Both the position numbers and the translations under genes were made by a program. 6,203 nt of DNA from assembly GCA_015488855.1 (NCBI GenBank), contig WFMY01000251.1, positions 1-6,203 on the forward strand, given 5' to 3'. Positions 1 through 6,141 of this stretch are shown here, in pieces (position 1 is the stretch's first letter; every line of letters starts with the position of its first letter). Source of the DNA: Helicobacteraceae bacterium (lineage in GTDB: Bacteria > Campylobacterota > Campylobacteria > Campylobacterales > Sulfurimonadaceae). A model generated the notes under the pieces. It was not told where the DNA came from. It worked only from the letters and a program-made list of their open reading frames with translations, and did not search any database.

Positions 1-417
1 AAATGATTTTGTTGCACTTTCAAGTGCTTCCTTAGCCGCTAATTTATTATTTGCCTGAAGTGCACGCAAAGCCATAATGCTATTTTGCAATCCACTCATA
101 ATCTCTTTTGGAGCTTGTTTTGTATTTGTATGGTGAGTGTTTATCTCTTTGTCGATGATTTTATGCAATCTTCTTGCATCTTCTTTTTCTACTTCAGTCT
201 TAAAATTATCAGCATCGAGTTTTGCCATATAGTGATCTTTTGATACTGTTTTTTCTACTTCCGCCTGTGCTTGAGCATGATCTTTTACTGCTGATGGATT
301 TTGCAATGCTTTAGCTTCTTTAGCTGATACAGAATCATGCAATGCATCTGCACTTAGTGCTGTTGTCCCCATTAATAGTGACGCTACGATTGTTGATATA
401 ACTACTTTTACTTTCAT
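1..417 (-). CDS. YfdX-family periplasmic protein, C-terminus cut off by window edge
   Basis: The frame is open from an ATG at 417-415 to the window edge, giving 139 residues with no stop, so the 3' end is missing. Residues 1-23 are a clear Sec signal peptide: lysines at 2 and 4, a hydrophobic stretch 5-16, and probable cleavage after ALSA. Residues 24-102 are polar, rich in Ala, Lys, Glu and His. Residues 103-139 (PKEIMSGLQNSIMAL, then LRALQANNKLAAKEALESAT) match the start of the YfdX domain as I recall it: a helix with regularly spaced Leu followed by the AKxALExA segment. E. coli YfdX is a periplasmic protein of about 210 residues whose gene is under EvgA control and linked to acid stress; its biochemical role is unsettled. 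AAAGGA at 425-430, seven bases before the ATG, supports this start. It lies 79 bases downstream of the RND pump gene on the same strand but has its own promoter. The family call is fairly firm; the role here is unknown. Confidence 0.72.
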   Translation of the reverse strand, partial: MKVKVVISTIVASLLMGTTALSADALHDSVSAKEAKALQNPSAVKDHAQAQAEVEKTVSKDHYMAKLDADNFKTEVEKEDARRLHKIIDKEINTHHTNTKQAPKEIMSGLQNSIMALRALQANNKLAAKEALESATKSF

Positions 418-452
418 TCTTTAGTCCTTTTGTGTCAAGTGTTGTAAGTAAA

Positions 453-481
453 ATTATATAAGTTATTTGATAATAAAAAGT
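453..481 (-). promoter_or_regulatory. Probable sigma-70 promoter of the yfdX-type gene
   Basis: On the minus strand a perfect TATAAT lies at 458-453 inside an AT-rich tract. The position 17 bases upstream (481-476) reads ACTTTT, which is a poor -35 box, as is usual in Campylobacterota. Transcription would start near 446 and give a leader of about 29 bases that includes the ribosome site. The region also follows the RND stop codon without an obvious terminator, so read-through from the pump operon is possible. Confidence 0.55.
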
Positions 482-496
482 AAATAAAGCTTAGTC

Positions 497-3400
497 TTAT
501 CGAATCCTTATAAAATTAAAGAATAAAGGAAGTATATATAGATTGATAACTATAGCAAAAAGCAAACCACCCATAATAGCAATAGCTAGATCTTGAATAA
601 TCTGTGTTCCAGTTCCTATGGCTAAAGCGATAGGTAGCAGTGCTAAGGCATTTGAGACCATGGTCATAAGAATTGGTTTTGCTCTTAGAGCAAGGGCATC
701 AAGCTGTTGCTCTATTTCATTATCTCTTTTTTGCGGATTTTTCTGATAAAAATCAAAGATTAGTACATTGTTATTTATTACAATACTAAGTACAATTAAA
801 ATTCCCATAAACGCCATGATATCAAGTGGTTTTCCTGCGAGGTATAAAGCTCCTAAAACCCCCGTTGTTGTGAGGATTAATGCCATGAGTATGCTGAATG
901 CTATGCGAAGAGAACTAAAGTTTAGTAGTAAACCTATAAAGATGATGGTAATAGCAAACAAGATAACTAAACTCATCTCTTTAAAAGACTTCTGTTGTTC
1001 TTTGTAAAAGCCACTTATATCTGTTGTGATATTATCAGGCAGGTCTGCGTTTGTAAGAGAAGTTTGGATATCTTTTACCACGCCACTCATATCGTTGCCT
1101 TTAAAACGCACTCCCAATACACAAACAGGGGAGAGGTTATAGTGTGTAACTTCGGCTACTTTATGTTGGTAGCTTATCTCGGCTAACTCTTTAAGTAGGA
1201 TTTGCTTCTTAAGCGTTGGCGAATAGATTTTAAGAGTAGATTTGAGATACTCTATAGGGTCGATATTTGGGCGACTCATAATCACTCTGAGATTTGTAAG
1301 ATTTTCACCATTGGCTATGCTTAAGACCACTTCGCCAAAATAAAGTGAGCGAATCTGAGTTCTTATCATCGCTTCATTTATTCCATATCTTGAGAGGGCA
1401 ATGCTTTTGGCTTGAATATTAATGGATGGAGAGGCATAAGAGGTAAGAACATTTACCTCTTCAACATCTTTTATGGTTTTGAGTTTTTTTTGTAGTTTAT
1501 ACCCCTCTTGTATGAGTTCATCAGGGTTTGAACCATAAAGCATCACCGCTATTGGTGCTTCTGCTCCCATAATATCGCCGAGTCTATCTTCTAAAACCTG
1601 AGAGAGACCAAGTTCTACAATGTTTGGTATTTGTGCTTCTATCCTACTTCTTAATGTATCTATCACTTCAAAACTACTGCGTTTATGATGTGCCTTGAGC
1701 GTTACGAGAAAATCTCCATGATTTATGGGAACACTCAGCCTTCCAAGTCCTGTCCCTATCCGCATACTCCAACCATCTACTTCCTCTATAGTGGAGATAA
1801 TTTTTCCTATCTGAGCAAACTCTTCTTGAGATTGCTCTAGTGTTATATCTGTGGGTAGGACTAGGTCAACAACTATGTTGCCCTCATCCCACTCTGGTAA
1901 AAAGGTAGAAGGGGTATGGAGATAAAGATAGACAGAAGTTGCAAGTGAAACGATGATGATCGGTAAGGAAATCCAAGAGTATTTGAAACTTTTTCGTAAA
2001 AAATTAATATATCTGTTTATGTACCTTTGGATAAAATCTTCATGTTTGTTCACAGTATTTGGAAGTGCAAGATAAGCGATGATAGGTGTTAGAAAAATAG
2101 CTATAACTTGAGAGACTAAGTAAGTGATAACTAAAACAATAGATAACTGTTTGAAAAATTCCCCAACTATCCCACTTACAAGGAGAAGTGGGAGAAATAT
2201 GAGAACAGAAAGGATGGTAGCTACGATCATGACAGGCAATATTTCACGAGACCCTTTGATAATCGCATTTTGTTTGCTTTGACCTTTTTCATAGTGGTTC
2301 TCAATACTTTCTATCACTATGAGCATATGATCTATCAATCCACCGAGTGCTGCTACCATCCCACCAAGAGAGAAGATGTTGAAATCTATCCCTATAAGTT
2401 TCATCCCAATCATCGTGATGAAAAAAGTAATAGGTATGATAACAAGAGATGTCAAAGAGAGCGTGAACTTTCTTAAAAAGAAAAAAACTATAAGCACTGC
2501 AATGATAGAACCAAGGGCTATGGCATCTATGACACTACTTACAGCCTCTTTGATAAACTCTGTTCCATCATAATACTTCTGTATATGTATCCCATCATGA
2601 GAAAGTTTTTTATTAAGCTCCTTTACTTTTTGGTTGAAAGCTTGTTGTACACTTACTGCATTTGCATCTGGTTGGCGGAGAAGGTCAAATACGACACTGT
2701 TTTTATATCTACTTGATGCTGAAAATTGCTTGATAGGATTTTGTTGTTCTAGCAGAAGTGCAATGTTTGAGAGTTTTATGCTTTTTTGATTACCAAGATT
2801 AATCTCTAGGTCAAGGAGTTCATTTGCATTTTCTCTTTTTTGCTTTAAAGATAAAATATATTGGGTGTGTTTAGAGTTTATAAGTCCTAAGAAATCTATG
2901 GTATTTTGGGCTTTTAGTTGGGTGATGATGTCATTTATGTTGAGTTTATACGCTGCAATTTTTTTACTATCAAGCACAAGTTTGTATTCACTCCAAGCAG
3001 GGGCTTTCATCTGTATGTCAAAAACACCGTCAATGCCAAGCATTACAGGTTTGAGTTCATAGTAGAGCTTTTCGGTAAGTTTTGCACGAGAAATATTGTC
3101 TGAACTTATGGTGTAGATGGAGACAGGATACATACTTGGTGTCGCTTGTCTTATGGTAACCTTCGCTTTTGTACCTATGGAGTTTTTTATATCTGCCATA
3201 CGAGCTTGTACAAGTTGATACGCTAAATAGGGGTCAATACTCCAGTTAAAATAGATATTTATATCGGTTGTTCCAACAGAGGTAGAAGAGACTATTTTAT
3301 CAACATCTTGCACCGTTTTTAAAGCCCCTTCGCTTGGCTTTGTTACAGAGTAGAGCATCTGAGCTATGGGATCATGACCACTGGTAATACTTACTTCAAT

Positions 3401-3544
3401 ACGAGGAAAAAAAATATTTGGTAATACGCCCTGCGGAATAGTGGTTGAAAGCTTATAGCCAACACTTGCTAAAAGTGAAATGATAAGAATTATAGCAAGT
3501 TTGTTTCTTAAAATATAGTGGTAAAAATCTTTTTTTTCTTGCAT
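497..3544 (-). CDS. Efflux RND transporter permease subunit (AcrB/CzcA superfamily), inner-membrane pump
   Basis: This 1015-residue protein has the full RND plan and normal length. One transmembrane helix lies at 15-33, a periplasmic porter and docking loop at about 34-333, six helices at about 334-490, helix 7 at 522-541, a second periplasmic loop at about 545-855, and five helices at 857-1008. The second loop opens with LPEWDEGN (549-556), a DEG motif typical of CzcA/CusA-like and related permeases, and continues with NHGDFLVTLK and LEDRLGDIMG blocks seen in that branch. Aligned by eye to AcrB, the proton-relay positions are Asp405 (AcrB D407), His406 (D408), Asn924 (K940), Arg954 (R971) and Thr961 (T978). 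It would export a substrate by proton antiport through the adaptor encoded just upstream. The substrate is not readable: I could not place the CusA methionine triad, so heavy metal is not established. The ATG shares one base with the adaptor stop, and GAGG at 3553-3556 lies eight bases upstream. The frame is intact throughout. Confidence 0.93.
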   Translation of the reverse strand: MQEKKDFYHYILRNKLAIILIISLLASVGYKLSTTIPQGVLPNIFFPRIEVSITSGHDPIAQMLYSVTKPSEGALKTVQDVDKIVSSTSVGTTDINIYFNWSIDPYLAYQLVQARMADIKNSIGTKAKVTIRQATPSMYPVSIYTISSDNISRAKLTEKLYYELKPVMLGIDGVFDIQMKAPAWSEYKLVLDSKKIAAYKLNINDIITQLKAQNTIDFLGLINSKHTQYILSLKQKRENANELLDLEINLGNQKSIKLSNIALLLEQQNPIKQFSASSRYKNSVVFDLLRQPDANAVSVQQAFNQKVKELNKKLSHDGIHIQKYYDGTEFIKEAVSSVIDAIALGSIIAVLIVFFFLRKFTLSLTSLVIIPITFFITMIGMKLIGIDFNIFSLGGMVAALGGLIDHMLIVIESIENHYEKGQSKQNAIIKGSREILPVMIVATILSVLIFLPLLLVSGIVGEFFKQLSIVLVITYLVSQVIAIFLTPIIAYLALPNTVNKHEDFIQRYINRYINFLRKSFKYSWISLPIIIVSLATSVYLYLHTPSTFLPEWDEGNIVVDLVLPTDITLEQSQEEFAQIGKIISTIEEVDGWSMRIGTGLGRLSVPINHGDFLVTLKAHHKRSSFEVIDTLRSRIEAQIPNIVELGLSQVLEDRLGDIMGAEAPIAVMLYGSNPDELIQEGYKLQKKLKTIKDVEEVNVLTSYASPSINIQAKSIALSRYGINEAMIRTQIRSLYFGEVVLSIANGENLTNLRVIMSRPNIDPIEYLKSTLKIYSPTLKKQILLKELAEISYQHKVAEVTHYNLSPVCVLGVRFKGNDMSGVVKDIQTSLTNADLPDNITTDISGFYKEQQKSFKEMSLVILFAITIIFIGLLLNFSSLRIAFSILMALILTTTGVLGALYLAGKPLDIMAFMGILIVLSIVINNNVLIFDFYQKNPQKRDNEIEQQLDALALRAKPILMTMVSNALALLPIALAIGTGTQIIQDLAIAIMGGLLFAIVINLYILPLFFNFIRIR

Positions 3545-4539
3545 TATTTTACCCTCACTTCTAAATTATCATGGAGCATATAGGCATTTTTGAGGGCTAT
3601 TCTTGCATCCTCTGGTAAAGTATTTTTGATGAGTGCTTTGTCTATCATATCTTTTTGTATCTCTATAAAAACTAAATGGGCAATATTTTTATCATCTATG
3701 AGATAAACAGCAGGATGATTTTCAACAAGAACAATAGCACCTTTTGGAATGAGTTGTCCATTTGATTTTTTAAGTATAATTTGTGCATTTATTTGTAGAT
3801 TTAAAGGAAGGTTCTCATTAGGTTGTACCATCACTTCAACTAAGTTATTTGAGCTACGGGGTAAAATATCTACAACTTTTGCATTGCAGTTTTTATAGCT
3901 ACTCAAAATCTTAACATTCATATTTTTTTGTATCTCTTGTGCATAAGCACTATCTACAAAGAGTTTTATAATATTTTTATTTTCTAAAAGAGTTGCTATC
4001 TTTGCACCATAGTTTATGTAGCTATCATTAGCTTGTACATTTGTTATCACACCGCTTTTAGATGCATAGATTATGCTATTTTTTTGTTCTAGTAGAAGTG
4101 CTTTATACCCATTTTGCGAAGTATTGTACTGCTTTTGAAGTTGTCCGAGCATCATTTTCTGAGCGAGATAACTGTTTTGTGAACCAACACCCATATTGTA
4201 CTTATCTTGAGCTGTTTTTATTTTATCTTCTTGGAATGCTATTCCCATTTTTTGCAGTTTTAAACTTTTCTTTAAAAGCTTTATTTTTATTTCACGAGGT
4301 TTATTGCTTATTTCAGCAATAAGTTCTCCCTTAGTAATAAAACTACTTTGTGAAACTTTCATCTTTAAGAGACCTCTTGTTTTTGCGGTTATGCTAGTTT
4401 TATTCTTTGCTATAACAGTACCTATAGCTTCTACTGTAATAGCTATGTTTTTTTCAATGGGTTTTATGACACTCACAGATACTGCTGATGCAAAGATTGG
4501 CATAGTTATAAAGATTGATACGATTAGTGTTTTAAACAT
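3544..4539 (-). CDS. Efflux RND periplasmic adaptor subunit (membrane fusion protein, HlyD/AcrA type)
   Basis: This 331-residue protein links the inner-membrane pump to an outer-membrane channel. Residues 1-19 form a signal peptide (cleavage likely after ASA); there is no lipobox cysteine, so it is probably not lipid-anchored. The two halves of a barrel-sandwich (lipoyl-like) domain are at about 30-80 (AIGTVIAKNKTSITAKTRG, FITKGELIAEI) and 155-187 (IIYASKSGVITNVQA, YINYGAKIATLLE). Between them, residues 81-153 are a Lys/Gln/Leu-rich helical hairpin whose turn is near MGVGSQNSYLAQ (116-127). Beta-barrel and membrane-proximal segments follow from about 190 to 331. It is on the short side for the family. 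The canonical Arg-Leu-Ser channel-docking pattern is not clean at the hairpin tip. It is the first gene of the operon, and its TAA overlaps the permease ATG by one base (TAATG), which implies translational coupling. A weak AAGAG at 4546-4550 lies six bases before the ATG. Confidence 0.9.
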   Translation of the reverse strand: MFKTLIVSIFITMPIFASAVSVSVIKPIEKNIAITVEAIGTVIAKNKTSITAKTRGLLKMKVSQSSFITKGELIAEISNKPREIKIKLLKKSLKLQKMGIAFQEDKIKTAQDKYNMGVGSQNSYLAQKMMLGQLQKQYNTSQNGYKALLLEQKNSIIYASKSGVITNVQANDSYINYGAKIATLLENKNIIKLFVDSAYAQEIQKNMNVKILSSYKNCNAKVVDILPRSSNNLVEVMVQPNENLPLNLQINAQIILKKSNGQLIPKGAIVLVENHPAVYLIDDKNIAHLVFIEIQKDMIDKALIKNTLPEDARIALKNAYMLHDNLEVRVK

Positions 4540-4572
4540 TGGCTACTCTTTTTATTTTAGTTATTGAAGTGT

Positions 4573-4578
4573 ATAATA
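4573..4578 (-). promoter_or_regulatory. Candidate -10 box of the adaptor-permease operon
   Basis: TATTAT reads on the minus strand at 4578-4573 and is followed by ACAC. It lies about 34 bases upstream of the adaptor ATG, giving a short leader if transcription starts near 4566. No convincing -35 hexamer is found at the expected distance (around 4596-4601). The box lies inside the left copy of a 10-bp direct repeat. It is the best candidate in the interval, but is supported by position and sequence only. Confidence 0.35.
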
Positions 4579-4637
4579 GCTAAATGAAATGAGAATGAAC
4601 AGAGTATCTTTTCATAGGTGCCTGACCATAATAGCTA
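4573..4637. repeat. 10-bp direct repeat ATAATAGCTA, two copies 55 bp apart, in the divergent promoter region
   Basis: ATAATAGCTA occurs at 4573-4582 and again at 4628-4637, the same way round, with 55 bases from start to start. The left copy covers the candidate -10 box of the pump operon on the minus strand. The right copy covers the -35 position of the thiS promoter on the plus strand. The right copy continues into a near-palindrome (ATAATAGCTA, C, TTAT at 4628-4642) around the symmetric core TAGCTA. The layout would suit a regulator with paired sites, but AT-rich DNA makes chance repeats fairly common. Confidence 0.45.
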
Positions 4638-4656
4638 CTTATAACAAATTCTTTGA

Positions 4657-4662
4657 TATAAT
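4657..4662 (+). promoter_or_regulatory. -10 box of the thiS promoter
   Basis: A perfect TATAAT at 4657-4662 sits in the context TTTGATATAATCTG, a form I regard as common in front of Campylobacterota genes. No good -35 hexamer is seen near 4634-4639. Transcription would start near 4669, giving a leader of about 43 bases. A second TATAAT at 4677-4682, twenty bases further down, could give a shorter leader of about 22 bases. Confidence 0.6.
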
Positions 4663-4691
4663 CTGCCGTATAAAATTATAATTCAAAAATT

Positions 4692-4697
4692 AAGGAA
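4692..4697 (+). promoter_or_regulatory. Unusually distant ribosome binding site candidate for thiS
   Basis: AAGGAA is the only strong Shine-Dalgarno match before thiS, but it ends 14 bases before the ATG at 4712, longer than the usual 5-9. A weaker AAAGA at 4701-4705 has normal spacing of six. The start itself is not in doubt, because a TAA at 4700-4702 closes the frame directly upstream. Translation may rely on the weak site or be inefficient. Confidence 0.4.
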
Positions 4698-4711
4698 TAT
4701 AAAGAAAAAAT

Positions 4712-4912
4712 ATGAAATTATTCATTAATGGTGAAGAAAAAAAGTTTGAAGATGGAGCTACATTAGTATATGTACTCCAAGAACTAGATTTAGTAACTAA
4801 GGTTATGGCGGCTGCTGTCAATATGGAGATAGTCAAGCAGGATAACTGGGATAAATATAGATTATCTGATGGAGATAAACTGGAGTTGCTTGACTTTGTT
4901 GGTGGAGGTTAG
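4712..4912 (+). CDS. thiS: Sulfur carrier protein ThiS
   Basis: This is a 66-residue ubiquitin-like protein of normal ThiS length. It begins MKLFINGEEKKFEDGATL, the usual first strand and turn, has the conserved middle VMAAAVNMEIV, then LSDGDKLELLDFVGGG at the C-terminus. The terminal Gly-Gly is adenylated by ThiF (or a MoeB-like enzyme) and charged as a thiocarboxylate, which donates sulfur to ThiG for the thiazole ring of thiamine. No thiF, thiG or thiH is in the window. It is transcribed away from the pump operon and towards acpS. Its TAG (4910-4912) overlaps the acpS stop on the other strand by two bases; the two reading frames share 4909-4912. The family is clear; use in thiamine synthesis as opposed to another sulfur-transfer route is inferred. 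Confidence 0.9.
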   Translation: MKLFINGEEKKFEDGATLVYVLQELDLVTKVMAAAVNMEIVKQDNWDKYRLSDGDKLELLDFVGGG

Positions 4913-5259
4913 AGTGTTTGGAGTGCTGTAACTGCTATGGCATATTCCCCATCATGAGTGATAGAGACACTGGTATCTCTGATGTTGAAGTTATGGATAA
5001 TTTTGTCCGATAGTTTTATGATAGGAGCACCTTTGTCTGTTTTTGATATGGTGATGTCAAAAAAACTACACTCCTTGCCGATGCCTACGCCAAGTGCCTT
5101 GGAAGTAGCTTCTTTTGTAGCCCAAAATCCAGCAGCAGTTTTGTAGTTTTTTACTAAGTTTATCTCATCTTGAGAAAGAAATTTCTGGAGTGCTTTATCG
5201 CCGAAGCGCTCCATAAAGCGCTCCATACGAGAAGTTTTAATAAGATCTATCCCTATCAT
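4909..5259 (-). CDS. acpS: Holo-[acyl-carrier-protein] synthase AcpS
   Basis: This 116-residue protein is the phosphopantetheinyl transferase that moves 4'-phosphopantetheine from coenzyme A to a serine of acyl carrier protein, making it active for fatty-acid synthesis in the cytoplasm. The family signatures are all present: MIGIDLIKTSRM at the N-terminus with the metal-binding Asp5, FWATKEATSKALG at 45-57 with Glu50 and Lys54, and SITHDGEYAIAVT at 99-111. The length is normal. The ATG follows the fliL TAG with no base between, and no Shine-Dalgarno sequence is seen upstream, so it is probably translated by re-initiation from fliL. The fliL-acpS pairing is recalled from other Campylobacterota such as Helicobacter pylori. 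It converges on thiS, with overlapping stop codons. Confidence 0.95.
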   Translation of the reverse strand: MIGIDLIKTSRMERFMERFGDKALQKFLSQDEINLVKNYKTAAGFWATKEATSKALGVGIGKECSFFDITISKTDKGAPIIKLSDKIIHNFNIRDTSVSITHDGEYAIAVTALQTL

Positions 5260-5808
5260 CTATTGGATAACAAATTCTGTAAAATAGATACCCTGTATCC
5301 GTCCATCTGAAATCATAGAGTTAAGAGTATCTTGAATTTGATCAGATACTTTCTGTTTCCCTTTTTTAGAAGATATCTCTTCTAATGTTTTTGAAGTAAG
5401 TATTCGAATGATTCTATCTCTTATAACAGGGGATTTTGCATCCAGTTCTACGGAGAGGGCTTCATCACTTAGTTCAAGCGACAATGTAGTTTTAAGATAT
5501 CTTCTGCCTGAGTCACTTTTTAGGTTTACTGTAAAGCTATCAAGTGGGTAGAGAATCCCTATCTCGCTTAAAGGACGCGAATCTTGAGGTGCAGTATTTG
5601 CTCTTCTTTTTTGAGGTGTTGCAACTTGTTGCGTTGCTGGTTGATTATTTGACATAGCCTGTTCTTCATCATCACCCATAAGGACAACAGCGACAATCGC
5701 TCCAATAACTATAATTAAAACTAAAACAGCTATGATAATTATCATAAGCATATTGGACTTCTTTCCTGTCCCTTCCTCTTTTTCTTCTGTTGTTTCTTCT
5801 TCTGCCAT
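5260..5808 (-). CDS. fliL: Flagellar basal body-associated protein FliL
   Basis: This 182-residue, single-pass inner-membrane protein sits around the flagellar stator and supports stator function and torque. It has an acidic cytoplasmic tail (1-18, mostly Glu), a transmembrane helix at about 20-44, a Gln/Asn/Pro-rich periplasmic linker (47-78) and the FliL domain from about 80. Within the domain are YPLDSFTVNL (87-96), RRYLKTTLSLEL (102-113), PVIRDRIIRILTSKTLEEI (127-145) and the C-terminal IYFTEFVIQ. Length and layout fit the family. AAGGGA at 5815-5820, six bases before the ATG, fixes the start. It is followed at once by acpS. No other flagellar gene is in the window, which suits the scattered flagellar genes of this phylum. 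Confidence 0.94.
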   Translation of the reverse strand: MAEEETTEEKEEGTGKKSNMLMIIIIAVLVLIIVIGAIVAVVLMGDDEEQAMSNNQPATQQVATPQKRRANTAPQDSRPLSEIGILYPLDSFTVNLKSDSGRRYLKTTLSLELSDEALSVELDAKSPVIRDRIIRILTSKTLEEISSKKGKQKVSDQIQDTLNSMISDGRIQGIYFTEFVIQ

Positions 5809-5820
5809 TAGTTTTCCCTT

Positions 5821-5835
5821 AAATAAAATTTATTT
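5821..5835. repeat. Short perfect AT-only inverted repeat in the fliL leader
   Basis: AAATAAA (5821-5827), one base, then TTTATTT (5829-5835) form a perfect 7-bp inverted repeat directly before the fliL ribosome site at 5815-5820. A one-base centre is too tight for a full RNA hairpin, and all pairs are A-T. It could be a protein site or chance in AT-rich DNA. Confidence 0.3.
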
Positions 5836-5840
5836 TTGTC

Positions 5841-5868
5841 AGTATAGCGAAATGTCACACTCAATCAA
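5841..5868 (-). promoter_or_regulatory. Probable sigma-70 promoter of fliL-acpS
   Basis: On the minus strand TTGATT (5868-5863) and TATACT (5846-5841) are separated by 16 bases, the best -35/-10 pair in the window. The start would be near 5834, giving a leader of about 26 bases before the fliL ATG. I see no sigma-54 (GG-N10-GC) or sigma-28 pattern, so fliL here looks constitutive and not tied to the flagellar cascade. The -35 box nearly abuts the stop codon of the upstream small gene. Confidence 0.55.
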
Positions 5869-5871
5869 CCT

Positions 5872-6135
5872 CTACTCACAGTTAGTTATACATAACTCTT
5901 TCATGATCTCTTCAAATATTGGTCCTGATACGCGATCCATATCATCATGGTATTCGATAACAAGTACTTCTCTCTTACCATCAGAGATACTACAAGTGTA
6001 TGTTTCAGGCTGTGCATCATATTTTGCGGTAATTTCATCTACACACTTAATCACCTTTTGTTTTTCATCATCTGTAGTATATGCCAATGATAGTTTTGCG
6101 AATCTTTCTTCACTTCTGTACTCTGCATCAATCAA
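5872..6135 (-). CDS. Conserved-looking small protein of unknown function, TTG start, four cysteines
   Basis: I do not recognise this 87-residue protein. It is acidic, soluble, has no signal peptide or membrane segment, and contains cysteines at 31, 48, 82 and 86. The last two form CxxxC next to the C-terminus (LCITNCE). The pattern of alternating strands (KLSLAYT, YTCSIS, REVLVIEYH) and amphipathic helices (KQKVIKCVDEITAKY, PIFEEIMKEL) suggests a small folded alpha/beta domain. The start is TTG at 6135-6133: an in-frame TGA lies directly before it, no ATG occurs in frame until Met66, and AAAGGG sits at 6142-6147, six bases upstream. It is on the same strand as fliL, 63 bases before it, and could be co-transcribed, although fliL has its own promoter. 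It may be metal-binding or redox-active; this is a guess from the cysteines only. Confidence 0.75.
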   Translation of the reverse strand: MIDAEYRSEERFAKLSLAYTTDDEKQKVIKCVDEITAKYDAQPETYTCSISDGKREVLVIEYHDDMDRVSGPIFEEIMKELCITNCE

Positions 6136-6141
6136 TATTTA

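Noticed and set aside
480..500. Possible terminator hairpin after the RND permease stop
   Set aside because: Only a five-base imperfect A-T-rich stem can be drawn, with no G-C core, so I do not call a terminator.
768..1007. Open frames on the plus strand opposite the permease gene (also at 2270-2573 and 2865-3103)
   Set aside because: They lie inside a strongly supported gene, and their translations show no domain, signal peptide or convincing ribosome site.
497..3544. Calling the pump a CusA/CzcA heavy-metal exporter
   Set aside because: The DEG motif and nearby blocks point to that side of the superfamily, but I could not place the CusA methionine triad and no metal-resistance genes are adjacent.
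4062..4567. Open frames on the plus strand opposite the adaptor gene
   Set aside because: Shadow frames of a well-supported coding region with no recognisable protein features.
4617..4636. GGTGCCTGACCATAATAGC before thiS resembles fragments of a TPP riboswitch
   Set aside because: The conserved CTGAGA element and the paired helices are missing, the match is very short, and it lies upstream of the likely transcription start at about 4669.
5821..5871. Sigma-54 or sigma-28 flagellar promoter before fliL
   Set aside because: Neither spacing nor key bases fit; a TTGATT/TATACT sigma-70 pair with 16 bases between explains the region better.
5884..5897. Inverted repeat AGTTAT-AC-ATAACT near the end of the small Cys gene
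   Set aside because: Two-base centre, weak AT pairs and no following T run on the minus strand; it lies in coding sequence and does not look like a terminator.
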